From Parachryseolinea silvisoli (lineage in GTDB: Bacteria; Bacteroidota; Bacteroidia; Cytophagales; Cyclobacteriaceae), in the NCBI RefSeq assembly GCF_021190955.1, contig NZ_JAIOAO010000002.1, positions 1,488,001 to 1,552,000 of the forward strand: a stretch of DNA of 64,000 bases, written 5' to 3'. The translations under genes and the position numbers were made by a program. Position 1 is the stretch's first letter; the number at the start of each line of letters is the position of its first letter. The notes beneath the pieces were generated by a model. It was given only the letters and a program-made list of their open reading frames with translations, was not told the origin of the DNA and ran no database searches. Of the stretch, positions 8,475-17,037 are shown piece by piece.

Positions 8475-9352
8475 CGTGTTGCTTCTTCGTCGGGGTCTTC
8501 TTCGTCGTCGAATTCTTCTTCCTCTTCGTCGTAAGCCTCTTCATCTGTGGGACTAAGGCGCCAGAGGCCATAGGGGTTCTCGAACAGCTCGTCGCCGGAG
8601 TGTGGTTGGTCGTGTATCGCGTACATGTCAAAGGCGCTCTCCTCCGAGTTCTCGAGCTGCAGCTCGAAAATAAAACCTTCGTCCGGAAATTCCGGTTTGT
8701 CCAATACCTGAAAGGTATTGAACTCAATGGCCAGCTCGGCGCCGCCTTCGAATTCGAGCCCCTGTACCATTACGTCTTTCATGCCGAGATTGTGCATCCC
8801 CCGCGAGTACGTTGTTTGTTTGCCGTCATTGACGGCCGGGTGTACAAACATCGCCATGAGGTCCACATTATTGTCGGCGTATTGATTTTCCGGGTGCAGG
8901 CGCTCAACAAGGTGTTCCCATTCACTTCGGGTAAAGGCTATACCCGACGACTCCACCTTTACGCCCACGCCGCCGCCATTCAGTATCGCGATGGCGGCTG
9001 CGGCGATGGCACCCGCCGTAGTGAAGCTACCGGTCTCGCCAACAACGTAGGTGATATGCGTATGCTGATCGATGATGTCGAGAAATTCATCGTCGACGCG
9101 CCGGTATTCATCGAAGAGCGCAGCCGTCGCAAACGACTCGCGCAAGCCGTCGTTCCGGTCCTGAATCACGACTTCGTAGGTATCGCCGGTCCGGAGGTTT
9201 TTGAGAATACCGTTCTGAAGCTCAAAAGTGCCCTGGTTGGTTGAATGGATTGCGCCAATAAGGGCCTCCCGGCTGTCCCACTTCCCCGGTATACCCAGGA
9301 CGGTTTTAGGCTTACGAATACTCTTTTTTGAACTCTGACGCAGTTGGGCCAT
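8471..9352 (-). CDS. DUF4261-like protein with very acidic C-terminal tail
   Basis: A 293-residue protein of unknown function. The middle (residues about 110-190) reads GETGSFTTAGAIAAAAIAIL, GGVGVKVESSGIAFT, then LMAMFVHPAVNDGK and YSRGMHNLGMKDV, which resembles DUF4261 proteins (a Gly-rich segment followed by a TxGM-x-x-G motif). The last 35 residues are almost entirely Asp and Glu. There is no signal peptide. It is the first gene of a coupled operon with a Crp-like regulator and an SDR. The assignment to DUF4261 is by remembered pattern only. Confidence 0.55.
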   Translation of the reverse strand: MAQLRQSSKKSIRKPKTVLGIPGKWDSREALIGAIHSTNQGTFELQNGILKNLRTGDTYEVVIQDRNDGLRESFATAALFDEYRRVDDEFLDIIDQHTHITYVVGETGSFTTAGAIAAAAIAILNGGGVGVKVESSGIAFTRSEWEHLVERLHPENQYADNNVDLMAMFVHPAVNDGKQTTYSRGMHNLGMKDVMVQGLEFEGGAELAIEFNTFQVLDKPEFPDEGFIFELQLENSEESAFDMYAIHDQPHSGDELFENPYGLWRLSPTDEEAYDEEEEEFDDEEDPDEEATR

Positions 9353-9439
9353 GGGGTAAGGGGGTATACAAACAGATTAACGCCCCAAATAAAATAAACG
9401 CCAGGCACGTATAGTGAGTTGTCGCGATATTTTTTTCTG

Positions 9440-11791
9440 TCAGTCGTGCCGCAGGTGCTGTATGGGGTTGGTGCGGATGGCGGTGATCGCCACCGATCCC
9501 ACGGTAATCCAGGTGATCGCCAATGGCGCCAGCCCCCCGATGGCGAAATACCAGGCGCTCAGCGGTGCGGTATAGGCAAACGTCGCGAGCCACGCGCGTG
9601 CTAACAGGTAGCTTACCGGCAGCGCGAGCACAATCGCCATACATACCGGGCGCGAAAAGCCATTCAATAACAGCAGCATAACCTCCCGTCCGCTGGAACC
9701 CAATACTTTGCGAATACTGATCTCTTTTTTCCGGGTTTCCAGCGTAAAGACCGCAAGGCCCAGTAGTCCAAGGCACGATATAATAATGGCGAGGCCCGCA
9801 AAATATTTGGACAAAACTGATATTCGTTGCTCTGATGCGTATTGCTGCGCATAGACCTGGTCGATAAAATGATAACGAAAAGTAAATCCAGGATTATAGG
9901 TCGTATAGAGCTTCTGCAGATAGTCGATGGTTTGCTCTTCCTTTCCGGGCTGCATCCGAACCCACAGCGTCAGACTTTGGTTGGGCACTAATGCCAGGGC
10001 CATCGGTTTAATCACTTCGTGTAGTGATTGGACGTGGAAATTTTTCACGACGCCGATCACTTCCCTGCCGTCAATGACCTTGCCCACCACATGGTCTTCA
10101 CCCATCGCGTCCACCGCGGCCTCGTTCAGAATCCATCGGTTGGTTTGCCCTGCATCCTGTTGCCGCAAAAAGCTCCGGCCTTCTTTGACTTTTAAGCCAA
10201 GTGTTTCGATCATATCAAAACTTACCTGAAGTGATTGGCAGGTTATTGTCTTGCCCCGGTGGGTAAAGGAACCGGATATGCCCGTGGCTTCGCCGGTAAG
10301 GTACCCCATCATGCCCGAGGCCTGTACAACGCCCGGAAATCGCTTGACTTCTGTTAGAAATGCATCCGTCTTTTCCACCAGCGCCCCGTCGATATCAAAG
10401 TATAACAGATTGTTTTTTTGATATCCCAGGTCTTTGGATTGGACGAAGGCAATTTGTTTGTAGATGATGATGACGGCAATGATAAAAATGATCGACGCGG
10501 TAAATTGGAAAACAACGAGTCCCTGGCGTACCATGTTCCCCGCGCGTGGGCCGATTGCTTTTCCTTTCAGCGCCTTTACAGGGTCGATGCCTGACAGGTA
10601 TAGTGCGGGGTAAATTCCTGCCAATATACCGGTCGTGAAGGTAATGGCCATCAGGCTCAGAACAAACCGATATGTCGGCGCCAGTGTCAGGTGTTTTTGC
10701 GTGACCACGTTAAAGTTTGGAAGGATCCATTTAACCAGAAGCAATGCTACGGCAAGGGAAAGCAGGGTCAGGAATATCGTCTCGCCGAGCTGCTGCACCG
10801 TGAGCGACGTGCGGCTGGCGCCCACCGTTTTTTGAATGCCGATCTGTTTTACACGTTGCGTGGCGCGTGCTGTAGAGAGGTTGATAAAATTGATACTGGC
10901 CACGGTCACGATACAAAGCGCAATGATGCCAAACATGATCACATAGTTAATCCGGCCACCGTCTGGTTTGCCGTTGGTATACTGGCCATAGAGGTAATTG
11001 TCGGAGTATTGCTTCAAAAAAAGAATGCTGGTGGCGGCGTTGTCCTTTGACTGAATATAGGTGCTGAGCTTCTGGTTGACGATGTCAAGGTTGCTGTTGT
11101 CTTTTAGTAATACATAGGTGAAGAAAGGTTCCGGGCGTGTCCAGTTGGGTGGACCAGGTTTTACGATCTCCTGAAATTGCGCAAAGGGCAGCACCAGGTC
11201 AAACTGCTCGGACGAGTTGGCAGGCAGATCCTGAAATACACCGGCCACTACTACGTCTTGTTGTATCGATAGCAGGGAATAAGAAAATGTTTCTCCGATC
11301 GGTGCCGGGTTGTTGCCGAATAACGTTTTGGCCAGCGTTTGGGATATTACAACCGAGTATTTTTCTTTTAATACCTGCCCGGGCGCACCCGCCACCAGCG
11401 GATAGGAGAACATGTTAAAGAAGTCCTCACTGGCGAATTTAACAATACCTTTTACGTGTTGTCCGCGTACAGCGAGCGTGAATTCCGGAAAGAAGTTCGG
11501 AGGCGTGGCCACGGCGGCCATCGCCACTTCGGGTATATCTGCTTTTAACGCTTGCGCCAGGAAGGTGGGCGTCTGCCCGCTGGTTTGAATGCCGTGGTCG
11601 GTCGGTTGGTGGTACATGGCCTGATAGAGCTGGGGTGTATGGTATTGGTCGAACGAGAGCTCGTCGGCAACCCACAGGTAGATCAGGATGACGCTGGTCA
11701 GTGCGGTGGAGAAGCCGATGGTATAGATCAGGAAAGTACTTTTTGAACGCAGGGCGTTGCGATAAAAGACGGTGAGGAACTGCTTGAACAT
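9440..11791 (-). CDS. MacB/FtsX-family ABC transporter permease without prefix domain
   Basis: A 783-residue permease starting directly with its cytoplasmic helix (MFKQFLTVFYRNALRSKS) and first membrane helix (about 18-42). The first FtsX unit contains ASINFINLSTARATQRVKQ and KTVGASRTSL (about residue 295-330). The second contains LETRKKEISIRKVLGSSGRE near residue 690. The C-terminus is TNPIQHLRHD, a variant of the NPVxxLRxE end of its paralogues. There is no ATPase gene next to it; the ABC-F ATPase upstream is a ribosome-acting type and not a transporter partner. Transport substrate unknown. Confidence 0.88.
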   Translation of the reverse strand: MFKQFLTVFYRNALRSKSTFLIYTIGFSTALTSVILIYLWVADELSFDQYHTPQLYQAMYHQPTDHGIQTSGQTPTFLAQALKADIPEVAMAAVATPPNFFPEFTLAVRGQHVKGIVKFASEDFFNMFSYPLVAGAPGQVLKEKYSVVISQTLAKTLFGNNPAPIGETFSYSLLSIQQDVVVAGVFQDLPANSSEQFDLVLPFAQFQEIVKPGPPNWTRPEPFFTYVLLKDNSNLDIVNQKLSTYIQSKDNAATSILFLKQYSDNYLYGQYTNGKPDGGRINYVIMFGIIALCIVTVASINFINLSTARATQRVKQIGIQKTVGASRTSLTVQQLGETIFLTLLSLAVALLLVKWILPNFNVVTQKHLTLAPTYRFVLSLMAITFTTGILAGIYPALYLSGIDPVKALKGKAIGPRAGNMVRQGLVVFQFTASIIFIIAVIIIYKQIAFVQSKDLGYQKNNLLYFDIDGALVEKTDAFLTEVKRFPGVVQASGMMGYLTGEATGISGSFTHRGKTITCQSLQVSFDMIETLGLKVKEGRSFLRQQDAGQTNRWILNEAAVDAMGEDHVVGKVIDGREVIGVVKNFHVQSLHEVIKPMALALVPNQSLTLWVRMQPGKEEQTIDYLQKLYTTYNPGFTFRYHFIDQVYAQQYASEQRISVLSKYFAGLAIIISCLGLLGLAVFTLETRKKEISIRKVLGSSGREVMLLLLNGFSRPVCMAIVLALPVSYLLARAWLATFAYTAPLSAWYFAIGGLAPLAITWITVGSVAITAIRTNPIQHLRHD

Positions 11792-11833
11792 AACACTTGG
11801 TTTAGGTAAGAGATTGCCTGTAACGGGAGTAAT

Positions 11834-11864
11834 GCGGGCCCGGTGAAAAAGTCACAGAGCCCGC
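11834..11864 (-). terminator. Possible terminator after the ABC-F gene
   Basis: GCGGGC (11834-11839) can pair with GCCCGC (11859-11864), with a further GTG/CAC helix inside. There is no T-run after the stem, so termination is uncertain. Confidence 0.35.
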
Positions 11865-11876
11865 AAATAATTGCTA

Positions 11877-13463
11877 TTATACTGCTATTTCGCGCTCCAC
11901 GCGCACCTGTTCCAGGAAATGTTTGTCATGTGAAACGACTATGAGCGTGCCTCGGTAGTCCCGCATCGCGGCAATCAGGATTGCTATATTCTGCATATCG
12001 AGGTTGTTCGTCGGCTCATCCAGGACAATCATTTCGGGGGCCTGGTTGCTGATCGTCAGGCAGCACAACATCAGCCGCATCTTCTCGCCGCCGCTGAGCG
12101 CGCGACACGGTTTATCCCAGGCATCCTTCGAAAACAAAAAACGGTTCAGTCGTATTTTGATCTCGTGCTCCGGCAGCTTACTGTCATTTGCGCGTTGTGC
12201 CTGTTCAAGAACGGTTAAGGAAAGATCAATCAAGGAATAATCCTGGTCAATATAAACCGGCCTGATCGCAGCACGATATAGCGTGCCGGCATTCGGCTGT
12301 ATTTCACCCAATATGATCTTTGTTAAGGTGGTCTTGCCCGAGCCATTGCGGCCTACCAGGGCAACGCGCTCACCACTGGTCAGCAGGAGGCTTACAGGCT
12401 GTTGCCAAAGTGTTCGGTCCTCGTAAGCGAAGTTAATATCATGCGCTTCCAGCAACCGCTTGCCATGGTGCAGATTGGCATCACCCAGGTTTATCTTCAT
12501 CTTATCGATGTCCGGTATTTCCTGCCGAAGCGTTGAAAGCTCCTGGGCAATGTTCTGGATCTTGTCGGCGTGCACATCTTTCATACGCGAGGTGCTCTTC
12601 TCTGCGTTGTTGCGAAACGTATTCATGGAGATGGTGGGCAGGCCGGCCTTCTCCTGTTTCTTTTTGCCGCGGGCATCCAGTCGTTGCTTTCGTTCGAGTG
12701 ATTCGCGCTCGACTTCTTTTGCTTTGCGTAAGGCCTTTTCTTTGCTTTTCAGGTCGTGTTGCAATGCGTCTCCGGCAATCTCCTTTTGTTCGGTATAGAA
12801 ATCATAATCGCCGCCGTAGCGGGTGAGGCCGCGTCGTTCTAACGCATAGACGAGCGGTAACAATCGTAATAATGTCTGATCGTGACTGACTACGACCAGG
12901 CTGTGATCGGTCGTGGAGACATAGTGGTATAATTGTTCGCGGCTGGTAGTGTCGAGGTGGTTGCTGGGCTCATCGAGCAGGACCACGTCGGGTTGATGGA
13001 TGGCAATGCCCGCCAGGAACACCCTGGTCTTTTGCCCGCCACTGAGTGAGCCGATCTTGCGATGTAATAAAGTACCCTCGAGGTCCCAGGCCGCAAAGGC
13101 TTCGCGACAGCGTTCTTCTATCAGCCAGTCGTCGTTCAGCGCTGCCAGATGCTCATCGGTGGCCCGGCCGGCTATGATCTCTTGTAAGGCCAGCAACGGG
13201 CGGTCCACGTGCAGCGCTTCGGCTACGGTCATGTCATTGAACTGTCCGGTGTGCTGCGGTACGTAATAGGGTTTTGTCTCTTGGCGGATGGTGCCGGAAG
13301 CGGGGCGTAGTTGTCCGGCCAACAGCTGTAGTAGTGTTGATTTGCCGGCACCGTTGTTGCCAATGAGCGCGATCTTGTTGTGGGCATGAATGGCGAGATC
13401 GACATTTTCAAATAGACGATCGCCGTTCGGGTGTATGTACGATACACGATTGAGCGTCAGCAT
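11877..13463 (-). CDS. ABC-F family ATPase (ribosome-associated)
   Basis: A 528-residue protein with two ABC domains and no membrane segment. Domain 1: Walker A GNNGAGKSTLL, signature LSGGQKTRVF, Walker B VVLLDEPSNHLD. Domain 2: GRNGSGKTTLTK, LSGGEKMRLML, MIVLDEPTNNLD. The basic linker between them (about 235-310: KEKALRKAKEVERES, RKQRLDARGKKKQEKAGL) is the arm that reaches into the ribosomal P/E site in this family. Members act as translation factors or protect ribosomes from antibiotics; which applies here is unknown. The frame is open to a TTG at 13490, but the ATG at 13463 fits the homologous start MLTLNRVSYIHPNG. Its leader contains an upstream ORF (13408-13512). Confidence 0.9.
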   Translation of the reverse strand: MLTLNRVSYIHPNGDRLFENVDLAIHAHNKIALIGNNGAGKSTLLQLLAGQLRPASGTIRQETKPYYVPQHTGQFNDMTVAEALHVDRPLLALQEIIAGRATDEHLAALNDDWLIEERCREAFAAWDLEGTLLHRKIGSLSGGQKTRVFLAGIAIHQPDVVLLDEPSNHLDTTSREQLYHYVSTTDHSLVVVSHDQTLLRLLPLVYALERRGLTRYGGDYDFYTEQKEIAGDALQHDLKSKEKALRKAKEVERESLERKQRLDARGKKKQEKAGLPTISMNTFRNNAEKSTSRMKDVHADKIQNIAQELSTLRQEIPDIDKMKINLGDANLHHGKRLLEAHDINFAYEDRTLWQQPVSLLLTSGERVALVGRNGSGKTTLTKIILGEIQPNAGTLYRAAIRPVYIDQDYSLIDLSLTVLEQAQRANDSKLPEHEIKIRLNRFLFSKDAWDKPCRALSGGEKMRLMLCCLTISNQAPEMIVLDEPTNNLDMQNIAILIAAMRDYRGTLIVVSHDKHFLEQVRVEREIAV

Positions 13464-13512
13464 AATTTCTTTCGGTAAAAAGTGAAACAAGGAAAGCCCG
13501 GGAGGGCTTCAT
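13408..13512 (-). CDS. Upstream leader ORF overlapping the ABC-F start
   Basis: An ATG at 13512 opens a 34-codon frame, beginning MKPSRAFLVSLFTERNY, that overlaps the first 56 bases of the ABC-F gene in another frame and stops with TGA at 13410-13408. Codons 2-6 overlap a small hairpin AAGCCC-TCCC-GGGCTT. Leader peptides are common before ribosome-protection ABC-F genes, where ribosome stalling controls expression. Translation of this one is inference. Confidence 0.35.
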   Translation of the reverse strand: MKPSRAFLVSLFTERNYADAQSCIVHTPERRSSI

Positions 13513-13566
13513 TTAGAACCGATGGAAGAAATACTGACTACACGCTTATATTAATTCGTTGAGATG

Positions 13567-13574
13567 CAAATATA
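13567..13574 (-). promoter_or_regulatory. TAnnTTTG promoter box for the ABC-F gene
   Basis: On the minus strand the sequence is TATATTTG, an exact match to the Bacteroidota -7 consensus. It predicts a start near 13560 and a leader of about 95 bases before the ABC-F ATG. No clear -33 TTTG was found at the right distance. Confidence 0.5.
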
Positions 13575-13582
13575 CAAAATTC

Positions 13583-14230
13583 TCAAATCAGTTGCAGCTG
13601 GGCTGCCAGGCGGATGAGCGCCGCGGCATTGTTTACGTCAAACTTCTGCATCAGGTTGCGCCGGTGCGTTTCAATCGTAAACGGACTTACCAGCAGCTCG
13701 GCGGCGATGTCGGCGCTGGTCTTGCCGTCGGCAATCAATCGTAAAATTTGCTTTTCGCGTTTGGTGAGCGGTGGCACGGCCTTCACTTGCGCGGCAGAGG
13801 GTTTGGCAATGATCTTTTTGATCTCGTCACTAAAGGCCATCTGTCCGCTCAGCGCTTCGCGCACACATTGCATTAGTTCCCGGGCGCTGACATTCTTCAG
13901 CAGATAACCACTCGCGCCGCTGGATAACATCTGCATGATGAGCGCGCGGTCGTTGTGGTTGCTGAATCCCAGAACACACGTATCGGGTGATTGGCTTTTT
14001 ACTTTCTGACACAGCTCGACCCCATTGGTGTCGGGCAGCGTGATGTCGAGCAACGCCAGGGTTACCACGTGTTGTGCTCCGCGCAGGTGTTGCAGAAAGG
14101 CATCGCCGGTATGAAATTCCAGGAGTGTGGCGTGCGGCATTTCCTGGGCCAGGATGCGCCGGAGCCCTTCAATCACGACGGGGTGATCTTCCACCATGGC
14201 TATGTGCAACGTGTTATCGGGTTGTGACAT
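13583..14230 (-). CDS. NarL/LuxR-family response regulator
   Basis: A 215-residue two-domain regulator. The receiver domain has the acidic pair in MVEDHPVV, the phospho-acceptor Asp in LLDITLPDTNG (about residue 56) and the switch Lys in GYLLKNVSA. The DNA-binding domain is a LuxR helix-turn-helix, LTKREKQILRLIADGKTSADIA followed by LVSPFTIETHRRNLMQKFDV. It overlaps the end of the histidine kinase gene by 17 bases, so the pair is translationally coupled. The ATG at 14230 is preferred to the TTG at 14239. Confidence 0.93.
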   Translation of the reverse strand: MSQPDNTLHIAMVEDHPVVIEGLRRILAQEMPHATLLEFHTGDAFLQHLRGAQHVVTLALLDITLPDTNGVELCQKVKSQSPDTCVLGFSNHNDRALIMQMLSSGASGYLLKNVSARELMQCVREALSGQMAFSDEIKKIIAKPSAAQVKAVPPLTKREKQILRLIADGKTSADIAAELLVSPFTIETHRRNLMQKFDVNNAAALIRLAAQLQLI

Positions 14231-16202
14231 CAAATTCAATGTTTATGGTGGTGCCCTCGCCGGGCGCAGATGTAATATCGAGCTTCCCGTTCAGGTATTC
14301 TACGCGGTTGCGGGCATTCGATAATCCGATGCCCGGTTTCGCTACCGCGGCCGGATCAAAGCCCCTGCCATTATCTTCCAGCGTAATGAAGAATCGCGTG
14401 CTGTTCTGGCTGCACTGCACGAGAATCTCGGTGGCCTGCGCATGGCGCACGGCGTTGGTGAGCAGCTCTTGTACAATGCGGTATATATTTATTTGTATTT
14501 CGGGATGTATGTCGCGGTGTATGCCGAAGGGTTGGAATACGACCGACGTTGTATCGGTGCTGAGGGAATCGCACATGTCTTTCAACGCGGGCTCAAGTCC
14601 CATGAGCAACAATGACTCGGGCATCATGTTCCGGGCAATCCGGCGCAGCTCGTTGGCGGAAACGTCGAGCTGCTCGATGACCTTCTGCAGTTGTGTGTCG
14701 GGATGCGATGTGTTGGTGGCCATGCGTGACAGGTTGATCTTGATACCGGCCAGCTGCCCGCCGAGGCCATCGTGTAGGTCGGCGGCCAGTCGTTTGCGCT
14801 CTTTCTCTTCGCCTTGCATCAGGGCGCGGGCGAGCTGTATCTGCTGTTGCTGCTCGGTGTCTTTTAGTTGCTGGCGGTAGTGTGCGCTACGTTGGCGATA
14901 GAGCACAACACCCAGCACAATGCTGACGAACAGAAACAACGAGAGGGCGCCCAGCAAACCGGCCAGCAGCCGGTTGTTGTGCAACTCGGTCGCCGCACGA
15001 TCTTTCTCGGCTTGCAGCGCCGTGATCTTTCGCTCATTCTCGGCATGTTTGAATTTGTTTTCCAGTTCGGCAATGTCTTGCTGGAGCTGTTGCTCGTGCA
15101 GGCTGTCGCTGAGGGTGATATATTGTTGTGCGTACCGGAAGGCATCCCGGGTGTTGCCCAACGCCGCGTACGTGGCATACAGCTCTTTGTAATAAAGCTG
15201 TTTGTCGACGGTAAATACATGGGGGCTTTGTACCAATGCCGCTAATACAACAGCGGCCTTTTTGTATTCTTTTTGGTTGGACAATGCTTTGTACTTTGCA
15301 TACAGCAACCGGTTGAGCGAGAGCACGGCCCCCAGCCTGGTGGCCAGGTCGATGCCTTTGTCCAGGCTTTTGACGGCTTCTGCGGATTGATTGATTTTAT
15401 ACAGGTAGACGCCTTCGGCAAAATAAAAGATCATGTAGAGGTTTGAGGCCGGGTAGGGCGCCAGGAGTGCGCGCGCATGGCTCAGTGTGTTGCGCGCGGA
15501 ATCGTACCAATGCAGGTTAACAAAGTTCTCGCTGGTGTTGATGTAGGTTTCGATCAGTTCCGTAAGGTTGATCGGGTTGTCGCGTGGTGCCCGGCGTAGT
15601 GCGGCGATGGCTTGTTGCAGATATCCGGCGGCCTTTTCACGTTGGTTGGAGTTCATGAAGATGGTGGCGATGCCTTTGTAGCTTTTGCCTAACGCCAAAA
15701 AGTCGCCGGACTGTATGGCATGTTGCACCGCCTTGTTGGTGAAGGCTTCCAGCGCGCCCTTCTCATCGCCTTTCATTTGTTGCAGGATGCCGTAGTTGTT
15801 CCAGATGATGCTGCGCAATTTGTATGCTTCGGGATCATCGAAAGGCTGCAGCAGTGAGTCGCTGGTGATGAGATTCTTTTCAAGTGCGGCAATGTCGCCC
15901 GGTACGAACTCTACGATTGTCTTGTAGTAGTAGGACGCGGCGTTCAATAGTGGGTATTGCGTTGCGAGCTTGAGGCCTTGCTGCAGCGCTGCTTTACTTT
16001 TCTCCGCGTTGTTGATCCGCCGGTAGAGCAACGATAGCTTCAGATACTTATTGGCTTTGGTGCTGTCGTTGGTGGTGGCGGCGGCTTCCTGTTCCTGGCG
16101 GGCAATGTAGGCGCCTTCGTCGCCTAGCGAGTAACTTACCTGGCCGGAGGCGTGCAGTGTTAACGCGAGGGGTAAGCACAGGAGAAATATTCTGGATGAC
16201 AT
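14214..16202 (-). CDS. TPR-containing sensor histidine kinase (HisKA_3 type)
   Basis: A 662-residue kinase. It starts MSSRIFLLCLPLALTLHASG, a signal peptide; the frame extends further upstream but without family sequence. Residues about 25-420 are a periplasmic TPR array. A coiled coil (QQLQQDIAELENKFKHAENE) leads to one membrane helix (LLGALSLFLFVSIVLGVVLY). The kinase core has the HisKA_3 box RKRLAADLHDGLGGQLAGI with the phospho-acceptor His, then HATPase motifs ELLTNAVRHAQA, LEDNGRGFD and GIGLSNARNRV. It is coupled to the response regulator downstream. The signal is unknown; TPR sensors of this type usually sense protein or envelope cues. Confidence 0.92.
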   Translation of the reverse strand: MSSRIFLLCLPLALTLHASGQVSYSLGDEGAYIARQEQEAAATTNDSTKANKYLKLSLLYRRINNAEKSKAALQQGLKLATQYPLLNAASYYYKTIVEFVPGDIAALEKNLITSDSLLQPFDDPEAYKLRSIIWNNYGILQQMKGDEKGALEAFTNKAVQHAIQSGDFLALGKSYKGIATIFMNSNQREKAAGYLQQAIAALRRAPRDNPINLTELIETYINTSENFVNLHWYDSARNTLSHARALLAPYPASNLYMIFYFAEGVYLYKINQSAEAVKSLDKGIDLATRLGAVLSLNRLLYAKYKALSNQKEYKKAAVVLAALVQSPHVFTVDKQLYYKELYATYAALGNTRDAFRYAQQYITLSDSLHEQQLQQDIAELENKFKHAENERKITALQAEKDRAATELHNNRLLAGLLGALSLFLFVSIVLGVVLYRQRSAHYRQQLKDTEQQQQIQLARALMQGEEKERKRLAADLHDGLGGQLAGIKINLSRMATNTSHPDTQLQKVIEQLDVSANELRRIARNMMPESLLLMGLEPALKDMCDSLSTDTTSVVFQPFGIHRDIHPEIQINIYRIVQELLTNAVRHAQATEILVQCSQNSTRFFITLEDNGRGFDPAAVAKPGIGLSNARNRVEYLNGKLDITSAPGEGTTINIEFDVTTR

Positions 16203-16353
16203 GAAAGGGCAATTGAGATGACTGCGAAGAAACGAAATTTTTGTGTGATCCCCTCTACCAGAAAACCAGTAGAAAAAAACAGTGCTTTTGTGTGATTGAT
16301 GTGGGGCATGTGGGTGCCTTACTTTGAAGGGTTCAAAAAACTCACTAGACAAT

Positions 16354-16842
16354 ATGAAAACATCTGTTCGTAATCTGTTCTTAGGTATGATGCTCACAAC
16401 CGTATTATTGGCGTGTGGCAGTGATGATAGCAACGATCCGACACCGGGTGGAGACGGAAACCTGGGTACGTATGTTGGCAATATTCAAGTGTCGGACGAT
16501 CCACAGACGGACCTGGGATATATTTTGAATGCCAGGGTAACGGTGAGTCATAGCGGCTCAACGGCTACTGTAAAGATCACGGGCGATCCTGGTTTTGATC
16601 GTGAGTATACCGGCACGTATACCTCGCAGGTTGAGGGCTATCATGACATCAATCTGACCAAGCAAACGAAGCCTGTTGAAAAAGTGGCGGGCGATCGTGT
16701 CTCGATTATCGACAATGAACTTACCGTCGTGATCAATCTTGCGGGTGATGAAGTGACCTTACGCGATAGTCCGTCGACAGACGCGACGCTCAAAATTTCG
16801 GGCAAGCTCCAGATGATCGGCACTGATCTGCTGAAGGAGTAA
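16354..16842 (+). CDS. Predicted outer-membrane or periplasmic lipoprotein, unknown function
   Basis: A 162-residue protein with a lipoprotein signal, RNLFLGMMLTTVLLACGSDD: the LLAC lipobox puts the lipidated Cys at residue 21, followed by an acidic linker rich in Ser, Asp and Gly, which in Bacteroidota often favours surface export. The rest looks beta-rich (VTVSHSGSTATVKITGD, LTVVINLAGDEVTLRD). I do not recognise the family. The ATG at 16354 is chosen over the TTG at 16324. The gene is divergent from the histidine kinase and has its own terminator. Confidence 0.75.
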   Translation: MKTSVRNLFLGMMLTTVLLACGSDDSNDPTPGGDGNLGTYVGNIQVSDDPQTDLGYILNARVTVSHSGSTATVKITGDPGFDREYTGTYTSQVEGYHDINLTKQTKPVEKVAGDRVSIIDNELTVVINLAGDEVTLRDSPSTDATLKISGKLQMIGTDLLKE

Positions 16843-16862
16843 GGGTTTACTGCTTTTTAGCG

Positions 16863-16893
16863 AAAGGAGGCGTGAAAACGCCTCCTTTTTTAT
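16863..16893 (+). terminator. Rho-independent terminator of the lipoprotein gene
   Basis: AAAGGAGGCG (16863-16872) pairs with CGCCTCCTTT (16879-16888) around TGAAAA, and is followed by a T-run. It starts 21 bases after the stop codon. Confidence 0.85.
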
Positions 16894-17025
16894 TTACAAC
16901 GGCGCCTGTGTATGTCGGAAATATCTTTAAATGGCCGTAATGGCCGATGAAGCAACAAATTGTGTTTGTTTGTTTGAAATCTTACCTGGCAAAGCGTCGG
17001 GCGTCCCGTAAAACGTTGTTTGTGT

Positions 17026-17033
17026 TATCTTTG
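17026..17033 (+). promoter_or_regulatory. TAnnTTTG box 4 bases before the NlpC/P60 start codon
   Basis: TATCTTTG is an exact -7 consensus match. Only TAAG separates it from ATG, so transcription would begin at or next to the start codon and give a leaderless mRNA. Inference from sequence only. Confidence 0.45.
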
Positions 17034-17037
17034 TAAG

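Noticed and set aside
8600-9244. A 214-codon open frame on the plus strand inside the DUF4261-like gene
   Set aside because: It is the antisense of a real gene with recognisable features; its translation has no domain, signal or start context.
11877-13463. The ABC-F ATPase as the missing partner of the adjacent permease at 9440
   Set aside because: It has two ABC domains in one chain, an ABC-F linker and no features of transporter ATPases, so it is not a MacB/LolD partner.
14074-14880. A 268-codon plus-strand open frame over the histidine kinase and regulator genes
   Set aside because: It lies opposite HisKA_3 and HATPase motifs that are clearly coding; its product is Ser/Arg/Cys-rich with no family.
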